NCBI GenBank assembly: GCA_001899765.1
Contig: MKWM01000031.1
Span: 1-64,000 of the forward strand
Source of the DNA: Thiobacillus sp. 63-78
GTDB taxonomy: Bacteria; Pseudomonadota; Gammaproteobacteria; Burkholderiales; Thiobacillaceae
Reading direction: 5' to 3'
Length of the DNA stretch: 64,000 nt
Shown piece after piece: positions 41,432-49,246 of the stretch (positions are counted from its first letter, which is position 1; each line of letters begins with the position of its first letter). The notes under the pieces were generated by a model. It was not told the origin of the DNA. It worked only from the letters and a program-made list of their open reading frames with translations, and did not search any database. Position numbers and translations under genes: made by a program.

Positions 41432-42304
41432 TCAAAGCTTCTTGCCCCAGTGCAGTTTCTGCCGCAGGGTATCGTAGTAGCTGTAGGAATGCGGGTGCAG
41501 CAGCGTGACCGGATGAACGGCCCGGGTGATCCACACACGGTCGCCGCTATGCAGGTCAAAATAGATCTGACCGTCGAAATGCACGCGCGCATCGTCGGCA
41601 TAGGTGAGATGAATCTCGATGCGCGAATGGCTGCTGACCACGATCGGTCGTGCGGACAGGGTATGCGGGCAGATCGGCACCATCGCCACGGCCTCCAGCG
41701 TCGGATGCATGATGGGGCCACCCGACGACAGCGCATAGGCAGTGGTCCCGGTCGGGCTGGCGACCACCAGACCGTCGGCCCGCTGGCTGTAGACGAACTC
41801 GCTGTTGATGGCGATTTTCAGGTCGATCAGGCGGCCCGTGCCGCCTTTGCCCACCACCACATCGTTGAACGCGGTGCTTTCGAATACCAGCTCGCTGCCG
41901 CGCCGGACCTGTCCGTTCAGAAGGATGCGTTCTTCTGCCACGTACTGGCCGCTGAGAATCTCGGCGATGGCCTCGAGCATGTGATCGATCGTGATATCGG
42001 TGAGAAAGCCCAGTCGCCCCTGATTGACGCCGATGAGCGGTACGCCATTAGGCGCCAGTTCACGTGCGATCGACAGCATGGTGCCGTCGCCGCCCAGTAC
42101 CACCACGACATCGCTCCCGGCCGCCAGTTCATGCAGATTGCGGGTGGGGAAATCCTCGATTCCGAGATGTTCCGCCGTCTGACAGGCGAGCAGGACCTCA
42201 TGGCCACGCGCATGGAGAAACGCCGCCAGCGCACGCACCGAAACGCCCATGCCCTGGTTGTTGTATTTGCCAACCAGGCCGACCGTGTGAAAAGGGGTTT
42301 GCAT
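41432..42304 (-). CDS. nadK: NAD kinase
   Basis: This 290-residue enzyme phosphorylates NAD to NADP. VVVLGGDGTMLSIAR carries the GGDGT motif, GRLGFLTDI and ASPTGTTAYALSSGGPIMHP the substrate motifs. The length is typical. A TATAAT at 42313-42318 ends only 8 nt before the ATG, so the message may have almost no leader. It is divergent from hrcA across a heptamer-repeat region. Confidence 0.95.
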   Translation of the reverse strand: MQTPFHTVGLVGKYNNQGMGVSVRALAAFLHARGHEVLLACQTAEHLGIEDFPTRNLHELAAGSDVVVVLGGDGTMLSIARELAPNGVPLIGVNQGRLGFLTDITIDHMLEAIAEILSGQYVAEERILLNGQVRRGSELVFESTAFNDVVVGKGGTGRLIDLKIAINSEFVYSQRADGLVVASPTGTTAYALSSGGPIMHPTLEAVAMVPICPHTLSARPIVVSSHSRIEIHLTYADDARVHFDGQIYFDLHSGDRVWITRAVHPVTLLHPHSYSYYDTLRQKLHWGKKL

Positions 42305-42312
42305 GAGGGGCG

Positions 42313-42318
42313 ATTATA
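42313..42318 (-). promoter_or_regulatory. -10 box of nadK (near-leaderless)
   Basis: On the minus strand TATAAT is followed by CGCCCCTC and then the nadK ATG. Initiation 6-7 nt downstream would leave zero to two leader bases, and no Shine-Dalgarno sequence is present. It mirrors the hrcA -10 box at the other side of the repeat. Confidence 0.5.
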
Positions 42319-42326
42319 TAGGGGGA

Positions 42327-42487
42327 TGGTGAGTGGTGAGTGGTGAGTGGTGAGTGGTGAGTGGTGAGTGGTGAGTGGTGAGTGGTGAGTGGTGAGTGGT
42401 GAGTGGTGAGTGGTGAGTGGTGAGTGGGGAGTGGGGAGTGGGGAGTGGGGAGTGGGGAGTGGGGAGTGGGGAGTGGGGAGTGGGGAG
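42327..42487. repeat. heptamer tandem repeat array
   Basis: Fourteen exact copies of TGGTGAG (42327-42424) are followed directly by nine copies of TGGGGAG (42425-42487). Variant units TGGTGAA and CGGTAAG follow. After a 20-bp spacer, inverted units CTCACTG, CTCACCG and TTCACCG occur (about 42519-42539), so the whole region is a large interrupted palindrome. A four-copy relative lies at 58427-58454. Confidence 0.95.
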
Positions 42488-42549
42488 TGGTGAACGGTAA
42501 GGGGGCTTTGATCCTCCGCTCACTGCTCACCGTTCACCGCTCCCCCCTA

Positions 42550-42555
42550 TATAAT
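42550..42555 (+). promoter_or_regulatory. -10 box of hrcA (leaderless start)
   Basis: TATAAT is followed by six bases (TCCCCC) and then the hrcA ATG, so a standard start site would fall on the A of the ATG. No Shine-Dalgarno sequence precedes it. The -35 position (TCACCG) is poor. It lies in the inverted copy of the sequence that carries the nadK -10 box. Confidence 0.5.
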
Positions 42556-42561
42556 TCCCCC

Positions 42562-43578
42562 ATGCTCAACGACCGCGCCCGCATTCTGCTGAAAACCCTG
42601 GTGGAACGCTACATCAGCGAAGGCGAACCAGTGGGCTCGCGCACGCTGTCGAAACATTCCGGGCTGGATCTGTCGCCCGCGAGCATCCGCAACATCATGG
42701 CCGATCTCGAGGAGATGGGGTTTGTCGCCAGCCCGCATACCTCGGCCGGGCGCGTGCCCACCACGCGCGGCTACCGCTTCTTCGTCGATACCCTGCTGAC
42801 CGTGCGGCCCCTCGCGCAGGTCGAGGTCAACCAGCTCGAACACAGCCTGACGTCATCGGATCCGCAACGGCTGATGACCGCGGCCTCCACCCTGCTGTCC
42901 GACCTCAGCCGGTTTGCCGGGCTGGTGATGACCCCGCGCCGCAGTCCGGCGTTTCGCCAGATCGAATTCCTCAGCCTGTCGGACAAGCGCATCCTGCTCA
43001 TCATCGTCACCATGGAAGGCGAGGTCGAAAATCGCGTCATCGTCACCGAGCAGCCCTACAGCGCGTCGGCGCTGACCGAGGCCGCCAATTTTTTCAACCA
43101 GAACTTTGCCGGCCACAGCTTCGACCAGGTGCGCAGCAAGCTGCGCGACGAGCTCGGGCGCATGCGCGACGACATCACCCGACTGATGGCGGCGGCAGTG
43201 GACGCCGGCAGCCAGGCGCTCGACGCCAGTCAGGACAACGTGGTCGTGTCCGGCAGCCGCAAGCTGCTCGACGTCCAGGATCTCTCCAGCAACATGAGCA
43301 GCCTGCGCCGCCTGTTCGATGCCTTCGAGAAGAAGACCGGCCTGCTGCAACTGCTGGACCAGTCGCGCAACGCCGCCGGCGTACAGATCTTCATCGGAGG
43401 CGAATCCGAGATGCTGCCGCTCGATGAATGCAGCCTGGTCACCGCACCCTATTCGGTCGACGGCCAGATGGTCGGCACACTCGGCGTCGTCGGGCCCACC
43501 CGCATGGCCTACGAGCGCGTGGTGCCGATCGTCGACGTCACCGCCAAACTCCTGTCGAGCGCGCTGTCGAATCATTGA
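42562..43578 (+). CDS. hrcA: heat-inducible transcription repressor HrcA
   Basis: This 338-residue protein begins [19 protein letters not shown] winged-helix DNA-binding domain ([38 protein letters not shown]) and the HrcA GAF-like core are present. HrcA represses groESL and dnaK operons by binding CIRCE. I see no CIRCE element in this upstream region. Its stop overlaps hemH. Confidence 0.95.
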   Translation: MLNDRARILLKTLVERYISEGEPVGSRTLSKHSGLDLSPASIRNIMADLEEMGFVASPHTSAGRVPTTRGYRFFVDTLLTVRPLAQVEVNQLEHSLTSSDPQRLMTAASTLLSDLSRFAGLVMTPRRSPAFRQIEFLSLSDKRILLIIVTMEGEVENRVIVTEQPYSASALTEAANFFNQNFAGHSFDQVRSKLRDELGRMRDDITRLMAAAVDAGSQALDASQDNVVVSGSRKLLDVQDLSSNMSSLRRLFDAFEKKTGLLQLLDQSRNAAGVQIFIGGESEMLPLDECSLVTAPYSVDGQMVGTLGVVGPTRMAYERVVPIVDVTAKLLSSALSNH

Positions 43579-44681
43579 TGAGCTACTTCAAAGAGCCCGA
43601 ATACGTCCACGGTCAAGCGCTCAAAACCGGCATCCTCCTGATCAACCTCGGTACCCCCGACGCCCCGACGCCCAGGGCGCTGCGCGCCTATCTCAAGGAA
43701 TTCCTGTCCGACCCGCGCGTGGTGGAGATTCCGCGTCCCGTGTGGTGGCTGATCCTCCACGGCATCATCCTCAATACCCGGCCGAAGAAATCGGCCGCGA
43801 AATACGCCGCAATCTGGACGCCCGACGGCTCGCCCCTGAAGGTCCACACCGAGAAACAGGCCAAACTGCTCAAGGGTTGGCTGGGTGAGCGGATCGCGAG
43901 CCCGTTCATGGTCGACCATGCCATGCGCTACGGTCAGCCGGACATACCCGGCACGCTGGCCCGGATGAAAGCCGCCGGCTGCGATCGCATCCTCATCCTG
44001 CCGGCCTACCCGCAATACGCCGCCTCCAGCACCGCCACCGCATTCGATGTCGCGTTCGACTGGCTGAAGCAGACGCGCAACCAGCCGGCGCTGCGCACAC
44101 TCCGGCACTATCACGACCACCCTGCCTACATCCACGCGCTGGCCGCCAATATCCGTGACTACTGGCAGATGCACGGCCGCCCCGACGTGCTCGTGATGAG
44201 CTTCCACGGCGTGCCGCGTTACACGCTGGAAAAAGGCGACCCCTACCACTGCGAATGCCGCAAAACCAGCCGTCTGCTGAGCGAAGCGCTCGGGCTCGAC
44301 CCGAAGCAGGTTCGCCTCACCTTCCAGTCGCGCTTCGGCCGCGCCGAATGGATCAAGCCCTACACCGACCAGACGCTGGACGAACTCGGCCGTGCCGGTA
44401 CCGGCCGGGTCGACGTGGTCGCGCCGGGTTTCACCGCCGACTGTCTGGAAACCCTGGAAGAACTGGCGATGGAAGGCCGCGCCACGTTCCTCGCGGCGGG
44501 CGGCAAGGCGTTCCACTACATCCCGGCGCTCAACGAGCATCCGCAATGGATCGATGCGCTCGGCCGCATCGCGCTTGAAAATCTCGCGGGCTGGGCGAGC
44601 GGCGCCCGGGACCGCGACACCGACGAGCAGGCACGACACGCAAGCAGGCAGCGCGCACTGGAGTGGGGGGCGCGCAACTGA
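43578..44681 (+). CDS. hemH: ferrochelatase
   Basis: This 367-residue protein has the ferrochelatase signatures: [32 protein letters not shown], the catalytic His in [16 protein letters not shown], and [18 protein letters not shown]. It inserts Fe2+ into protoporphyrin IX, the last step of heme synthesis. It suits the cytochrome-rich gene set. The ATG overlaps the hrcA stop. Confidence 0.96.
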   Translation: MSYFKEPEYVHGQALKTGILLINLGTPDAPTPRALRAYLKEFLSDPRVVEIPRPVWWLILHGIILNTRPKKSAAKYAAIWTPDGSPLKVHTEKQAKLLKGWLGERIASPFMVDHAMRYGQPDIPGTLARMKAAGCDRILILPAYPQYAASSTATAFDVAFDWLKQTRNQPALRTLRHYHDHPAYIHALAANIRDYWQMHGRPDVLVMSFHGVPRYTLEKGDPYHCECRKTSRLLSEALGLDPKQVRLTFQSRFGRAEWIKPYTDQTLDELGRAGTGRVDVVAPGFTADCLETLEELAMEGRATFLAAGGKAFHYIPALNEHPQWIDALGRIALENLAGWASGARDRDTDEQARHASRQRALEWGARN

Positions 44682-44871
44682 ACCGGCCTGATCGCGCCGC
44701 GCACGACAGAAAGTCTCCCTGAATCGAGCGGCCCGCCGGTATTTCTGCTGCCGCGCGCGTCTCGTCGCATCCCTCCTGTGCGCGGAACCAAACATGGCGG
44801 TTGCCGCCCAATGGTTTGATGACTACGTTTAAGCCATCCGGATCAATGCTTTCATCACAGGAGAATCGGAC

Positions 44872-45183
44872 ATGGCCGGAACACCCAGAATGGATCATCT
44901 GATCCAGCAGCATATCCTCGAGCACGAATCACGTCTGAAGCACATGGACGAGTTGCTCGCCCGCGCCAGGCAGGGCGTGTCCCGAGCGAAGGCCGACGGA
45001 ATGGCGGAACAGTTGACCGGCGCGCAGGCCGGACGCGACACGCTCGCCGGCCGTATCGAGGAATACAGGCAGCGCCCTCCGGGGCAGTGGTCGAAAGCGG
45101 AATTCGAAAACAAGGGTCCCATGATCGTGTGGGATACGATCGCCCAGCAGCTTGAAAAACTGGTCGAACGCCTGGAACATTAG
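44872..45183 (+). CDS. helical protein of unknown function
   Basis: This 103-residue protein has CAGGAGAATCGG before its ATG. It is almost wholly helical and highly charged (QQHILEHESRLKHMDELLAR, TIAQQLEKLVERLEH), without a signal peptide or membrane segment. It stands alone between hemH and the convergent folA. No family is recognised. Confidence 0.65.
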   Translation: MAGTPRMDHLIQQHILEHESRLKHMDELLARARQGVSRAKADGMAEQLTGAQAGRDTLAGRIEEYRQRPPGQWSKAEFENKGPMIVWDTIAQQLEKLVERLEH

Positions 45184-45267
45184 GCCGCCACGGCATCCCG
45201 GACCGGGAGTCTTCACCCCTGCAGGGGCTTCGGGGTCAATCACACTGGGGGTGGAAAATGCGCTCCC

Positions 45268-45300
45268 AAGGGACTCAGGTCAGACCTGGCTGACTCCCTT
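45268..45300. terminator. hairpin between convergent genes
   Basis: AAGGGACTCAG and CTGACTCCCTT form an 11-bp stem with one mismatch around an 11-nt loop. It lies between the helical protein gene and convergent folA. The flanking T/A runs are weak, so terminator function is only likely. Confidence 0.4.
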
Positions 45301-45361
45301 TCCATAGAGGCAACAGTCCGGGGCAACCGGGACGACAGCAGCGGGAAGCGCCTGCTCCGGT

Positions 45362-45862
45362 TCATTTCCGCTCGTACATCACAAAATCAAACGCCAGCGC
45401 ATCGCCCTTCCCGCCCGTGTGCGACTCGCGCGAGAGTTCTCTGAACGCGCCGGAGTCATAGTCGGGGAAACGGGCGTCGCCCTCGGCTTCGATATCCACT
45501 TCGGTCAGGTACAGACGGTCGGCGAGCGGGATGGCCTGGGCGTAGAGTTCGGCGCCGCCGATGAAGAAGATCTCGGCGGCGTCCCGGCACAGTGCGAGTG
45601 CGGCGGGAATGGAATCGGCGACGAGGCAGCCGTCCCTGCGGTAGCCGGGGTTGCGGGTGATGACGATGTTGATGCGCCCCGGCAGCGGGCGGCCGAGCGA
45701 CTCGAAGGTCTTGCGGCCCATCAGGATGGGGTGGTTCAGCGTCAGCGCCTTGAAGTGCGCGAGGTCTTCCGGCAGCCGCCAGGGCAGGCGGTTGTCGATG
45801 CCGATGACGCGGTTGCGGGCAAGCGCGGCGATGACGCTCACGCGCGGTTTATTCTGGCCCAT
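45362..45862 (-). CDS. folA: dihydrofolate reductase
   Basis: This 166-residue enzyme shows VIAALARNRVIGIDNRLPWRLPEDLAHFK, split here by line of motif, and then PILMGRKTFESLGRPLPGR and FFIGGAELYAQAI. It reduces dihydrofolate with NADPH. It follows thyA by 21 bp, forming the usual thyA-folA operon in which the reductase regenerates the folate oxidised by ThyA. Confidence 0.96.
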   Translation of the reverse strand: MGQNKPRVSVIAALARNRVIGIDNRLPWRLPEDLAHFKALTLNHPILMGRKTFESLGRPLPGRINIVITRNPGYRRDGCLVADSIPAALALCRDAAEIFFIGGAELYAQAIPLADRLYLTEVDIEAEGDARFPDYDSGAFRELSRESHTGGKGDALAFDFVMYERK

Positions 45863-45883
45863 ATGCTCTCGACTCTCGACCCG

Positions 45884-46678
45884 CTAAACCGCCACCGGCG
45901 CCTTGATCGCGGGGTGCGGGTCGTAGCCGCCGAGGGTGAAATCCTCGAAACGGAAGGCGAAAATGTCTTTCACTTCGGGATTCAGCGTCATCGTCGGCAG
46001 CGGGCGCGGCGCGCGGGCAAGCTGCTCGCGCGCCTGGTCGAGATGGTTGAGGTAGAGGTGGGCGTCGCCCAGGGTATGGACGAAGTCGCCGGGCGCAAGG
46101 CCGGTCACCTGCACCATCATCAGTGTCAGCAGCGCGTAGGAGGCGATGTTGAACGGCACGCCGAGGAAGATGTCGGCGCTGCGCTGGTACAGCTGGCACG
46201 AGAGCTTGCCGTCGGCGACGTAGAACTGGAAGAAGGCGTGGCACGGCGCCAGCGCCATCCTGTCGAGGTCGGCGACGTTCCACGCCGAAACGATGATGCG
46301 GCGCGAATCGGGGTTGCTCCTGAGCGTCTTCACCACGTCGCTGATCTGATCGATCGTCCCGCCGTCGGGTTTGGGCCAGCTGCGCCACTGGTGGCCGTAC
46401 ACCGGACCGAGGTTGCCGTGTTCGTCGGCCCATTCGTCCCAGATCGAGACGCCGTTTTCCTTCAGGTAGCGGATATTGGTATCGCCCTGCAGGAACCACA
46501 AAAGTTCGTGGATGATGGAACGCAGGTGGCACTTCTTGGTGGTGACGAGCGGGAAGCCGTCGGCGAGGTCGTAGCGCGTCTGCCAGCCGAACACCGACAG
46601 GGTGCCGGTGCCGGTGCGGTCGTCTTTGCGGGCGCCATGTTCGAGCACATGGCGCATCAGGTCGAGATAGGGTTTCAT
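45884..46678 (-). CDS. thyA: thymidylate synthase
   Basis: This 264-residue enzyme matches E. coli ThyA in length. The catalytic Cys lies in [14 protein letters not shown], and [39 protein letters not shown] and [14 protein letters not shown] are signature regions. It methylates dUMP to dTMP. It is in an operon with folA. Confidence 0.97.
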   Translation of the reverse strand: MKPYLDLMRHVLEHGARKDDRTGTGTLSVFGWQTRYDLADGFPLVTTKKCHLRSIIHELLWFLQGDTNIRYLKENGVSIWDEWADEHGNLGPVYGHQWRSWPKPDGGTIDQISDVVKTLRSNPDSRRIIVSAWNVADLDRMALAPCHAFFQFYVADGKLSCQLYQRSADIFLGVPFNIASYALLTLMMVQVTGLAPGDFVHTLGDAHLYLNHLDQAREQLARAPRPLPTMTLNPEVKDIFAFRFEDFTLGGYDPHPAIKAPVAV

Positions 46679-46690
46679 CGTGGCGTGGAC

Positions 46691-47533
46691 TCAGGGTTTT
46701 GCGGGTGCGGCCTGGACCGGGGCATTATCGTTCAATCCGGGTTCGCTGGGCACACCCGCGTAAAAGCCGGCCAGCCGGGTGGCGGGGGACTGGCCATAGA
46801 CGTCCCAGAAGGCGATCTCGAAATCGGTATTGGCCTGTAGCGCCAGGGCCAGCTGGCGAAAACGCGTTTCGTCCTGTGCCTTGAGCCAGCCGACCAGCAG
46901 CATGGACTGGCGATAGAACTCGAAAATACTGAGCCCGAACGCATCTGCGCGGTGGCGCCGGTCGGGCGTATCGCGCACGACCAGATCAACCCGTCGCCCG
47001 GCCCGGATGGCGGCATGGGCCTGCGCATCGGTAGCATATTCGGCACCGCCGCCTTCCGCCGTCAGCGAGGCCCAGCCTTCGTGGAACCAGGCCGGCAGGG
47101 TGCTGTGGTAGTGGCCGATGCGCTGGCCAAGATGGAGGTGGGCCAGTTCGTGCGTGAGCAGCCCGGGCAGGCGGGCGCTTTCGCGGCCGTCGAGATTCGG
47201 CGACAGGATCAGACGGTTGTCGGGGATGACGGCGGCGGACAGCCGGGGCGTGCGCACATAACGCCGGAAGCACGCTTCGCTGCCGCAGACATAGACGCGT
47301 GGCGGATACAGGAACGGCAGGGAGTGCGCCGCCTCGACTTTGGCCATGGCGGCCGGCAGCGCAGCGGACACGCGCTCGCCGTAGGCTTCGTAGCCCGGCT
47401 CCACCCGGACGCGCGCATCATCCGCCAGCGAAACGAAGCCATCGATCGGCTGCAGGGCACGCGGATTGCTCACGGTGAGTGCACAGCCCGACAGGGTCGC
47501 CAGCAGCAGGGCGACCAGAGGCCGGATGTTCAT
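46691..47533 (-). CDS. lipoprotein metalloprotease-like protein
   Basis: This 280-residue protein is taken from [20 protein letters not shown], with lipobox LSGC giving a lipid-modified Cys at about residue 17. A zinc protease signature HELAHLHLG (HExxH) is followed by [11 protein letters not shown], which supplies a downstream Glu, as in peptidase-MA-like gluzincins. It is likely an envelope-anchored protease or inactive relative. Its ATG overlaps the stop of bpt, so it is coexpressed with the aat-bpt pair. Confidence 0.75.
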   Translation of the reverse strand: MNIRPLVALLLATLSGCALTVSNPRALQPIDGFVSLADDARVRVEPGYEAYGERVSAALPAAMAKVEAAHSLPFLYPPRVYVCGSEACFRRYVRTPRLSAAVIPDNRLILSPNLDGRESARLPGLLTHELAHLHLGQRIGHYHSTLPAWFHEGWASLTAEGGGAEYATDAQAHAAIRAGRRVDLVVRDTPDRRHRADAFGLSIFEFYRQSMLLVGWLKAQDETRFRQLALALQANTDFEIAFWDVYGQSPATRLAGFYAGVPSEPGLNDNAPVQAAPAKP

Positions 47534-48258
47534 GTGTCGGCATCGAGAATCTGCCAGCGGCCGTCGACCAGCCCCTCCAATGGCGGGTACTGTTTCTTGT
47601 AGGCCATCTTGCGGCTCGTGGCGATCCAGTAGCCCAGATAGAGATAAGGCAGTTCCAGCCGCTTTGCCAGTTCGATCTGCCACAGCACGCCGTAGACGCC
47701 GAGACTCCGCTGTTCGCGCGCGGGGTCGAAGAAAGTATAGACGGCGGAGAGGCCATCGTCGATCTGGTCGATCACCGAAATCATCACCAGCTCATTGCCG
47801 TCACGGAATTCGACCATCACGGAATCGACGTTGGACGACAGCAGAAACTGCGTGTACTGGTCGGGACCGTCGCGGTCCATGCCGCCGCCGGCGTGGCGGC
47901 TGCCCAGATAGCTGCGATAGAGCGCGTAATGTTCGTCCTTGAAATCCGGCGGCAGGAAGCGCGCGGCCAGATGCTGGTTGCGTTTGAGACAGCGGCGCTG
48001 GGTACGGTTGGGCGCAAAGCCGGCGACGTCGATGCGTACCGGTACACAGGACTGGCACTGCTCGCAGTGTGGGCGGTAAGTGAACTGCCCGCTGCGGCGA
48101 AATCCTGCGCGGATCAGCGCACTGTAAGCCTGGCGATCGATCAGGTGGGTAGGCGTGGCCACCTGCGAACGCGCACGCCGGCCCGGCAGATAGCTGCAGT
48201 CGTATTGCGCGGTCAGGTAGAACTGGATGCGCTGGAAAGGAGGTTCAGTGGGATGCAT
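47530..48258 (-). CDS. bpt: aspartate/glutamate leucyltransferase (bacterial ATE-like)
   Basis: This 242-residue protein has the N-terminal Cys cluster [17 protein letters not shown] and [14 protein letters not shown], and the GNAT-like C-terminus ([38 protein letters not shown]). It adds Leu to N-terminal Asp or Glu of proteins to mark them for ClpAP/ClpS. It overlaps aat by 14 bp. Confidence 0.93.
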   Translation of the reverse strand: MHPTEPPFQRIQFYLTAQYDCSYLPGRRARSQVATPTHLIDRQAYSALIRAGFRRSGQFTYRPHCEQCQSCVPVRIDVAGFAPNRTQRRCLKRNQHLAARFLPPDFKDEHYALYRSYLGSRHAGGGMDRDGPDQYTQFLLSSNVDSVMVEFRDGNELVMISVIDQIDDGLSAVYTFFDPAREQRSLGVYGVLWQIELAKRLELPYLYLGYWIATSRKMAYKKQYPPLEGLVDGRWQILDADT

Positions 48259-48937
48259 CGAAACGCCAGGGTCCGGAGCGATGTGGCAAGTTTACCAATT
48301 CCGCGAGCCTTGCCGTGAATGCCGTGCGTGGGATGGGTCGCGCACCCAGACTGGCAAGATGCGCCGTTTCCATCTGGCAGTCGATCAGGCCGAAATCCCA
48401 GCGCTGCAACTGGCGGCTCAGCCGCACCAGCGCGACCTTGGAGGCATCGTCTGCGCGGCTGAACATCGATTCGCCGAAGAACATGCGGCCGATTGCCACG
48501 CCGTAGAGCCCGCCGGCCAGACGGCCGTCGTGCCAGGTTTCGATCGAATGCGCGTAGCCGGCGTCGAATAGCCGGGTGTAGGCGGCAATCATCAGCGGCG
48601 AAATCCAGGTGCCCCCCACGCCCTCCCGCGGTTCGGCACAGGCATGCATCACCTCGACAAAGGCCGTGTCGATGCGCAGCTCGAAACCGCCATTGCGGAT
48701 GCGCTTGGCGAGCGACCGGGTGACGCGGATTTCGTCCGGCACCAGCACCATGCGTGGATCGGGGCTCCACCACAGGATGGGCTCGCCCGGATTGAACCAG
48801 GGGAAAATGCCATGGCGGTACGCATCCAACAGGCGTTCCATCGACAGATCGCCCCCCATGGCCAGGAGGCCATTGGGTTCGCGCAGGGCGGTCTCGACCG
48901 GCGGAAAGAAAGTGATGTCCTGAAATCGCCCACTCAT
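48245..48937 (-). CDS. aat: leucyl/phenylalanyl-tRNA--protein transferase
   Basis: This 230-residue protein has [40 protein letters not shown] and [16 protein letters not shown], all signature regions. It transfers Leu or Phe to N-terminal Lys or Arg. With bpt it completes the bacterial N-degron labelling pathway in a single operon. Confidence 0.96.
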   Translation of the reverse strand: MSGRFQDITFFPPVETALREPNGLLAMGGDLSMERLLDAYRHGIFPWFNPGEPILWWSPDPRMVLVPDEIRVTRSLAKRIRNGGFELRIDTAFVEVMHACAEPREGVGGTWISPLMIAAYTRLFDAGYAHSIETWHDGRLAGGLYGVAIGRMFFGESMFSRADDASKVALVRLSRQLQRWDFGLIDCQMETAHLASLGARPIPRTAFTARLAELVNLPHRSGPWRFDASH

Positions 48938-49012
48938 TCCGTCATGGTAGCGGATTCACTTTTGCCTGCGTGATGCTTTTTATATAGCCATCTTCCCACC
49001 ACGCGCCGCGGC

Positions 49013-49243
49013 GTGACACTGAACGGCGTCGGCCTGAACGACACCCGCCTCTATAATGTCGATTTGCCCGGCTTCCAGATCGACCGCCACAGCGTCGGCG
49101 ACACACTGCAGGCGGGCGTGGACATCGCAGTCACCAGGAATGGCCATATCAACCTCGACGTCAAAAGAATCTGGATTGACACCCAGGTCCGACCCGGCCG
49201 CGCTGCCAGGCTTGCCGCCTCCCGGCGTGCTTCCGCGGGGTGA
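49013..49243 (+). CDS. possible short ORF before ccoI
   Basis: A GTG opens a 76-codon frame whose product reads like a folded beta-rich protein (LNGVGLNDTRLYNVDLPGFQ, AVTRNGHINLDVKRIWIDT), and its codon use fits the neighbours. No ribosome-binding site is visible, and a TATAAT hexamer lies inside it at about 49053-49058, better placed as a ccoI promoter. It could be a fragment of an older gene. It ends 3 bp before the ccoI GTG. Confidence 0.35.
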   Translation: MTLNGVGLNDTRLYNVDLPGFQIDRHSVGDTLQAGVDIAVTRNGHINLDVKRIWIDTQVRPGRAARLAASRRASAG

Positions 49244-49246
49244 TTC

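Noticed and set aside
42327-42487. CRISPR array
   Set aside because: The unit is a contiguous 7-bp repeat without spacers, and no cas genes are present.
42424-42561. Repeat-encoded N-terminal extension of hrcA
   Set aside because: HrcA begins MLNDRARIL; the extension is only the translation of the heptamer array.
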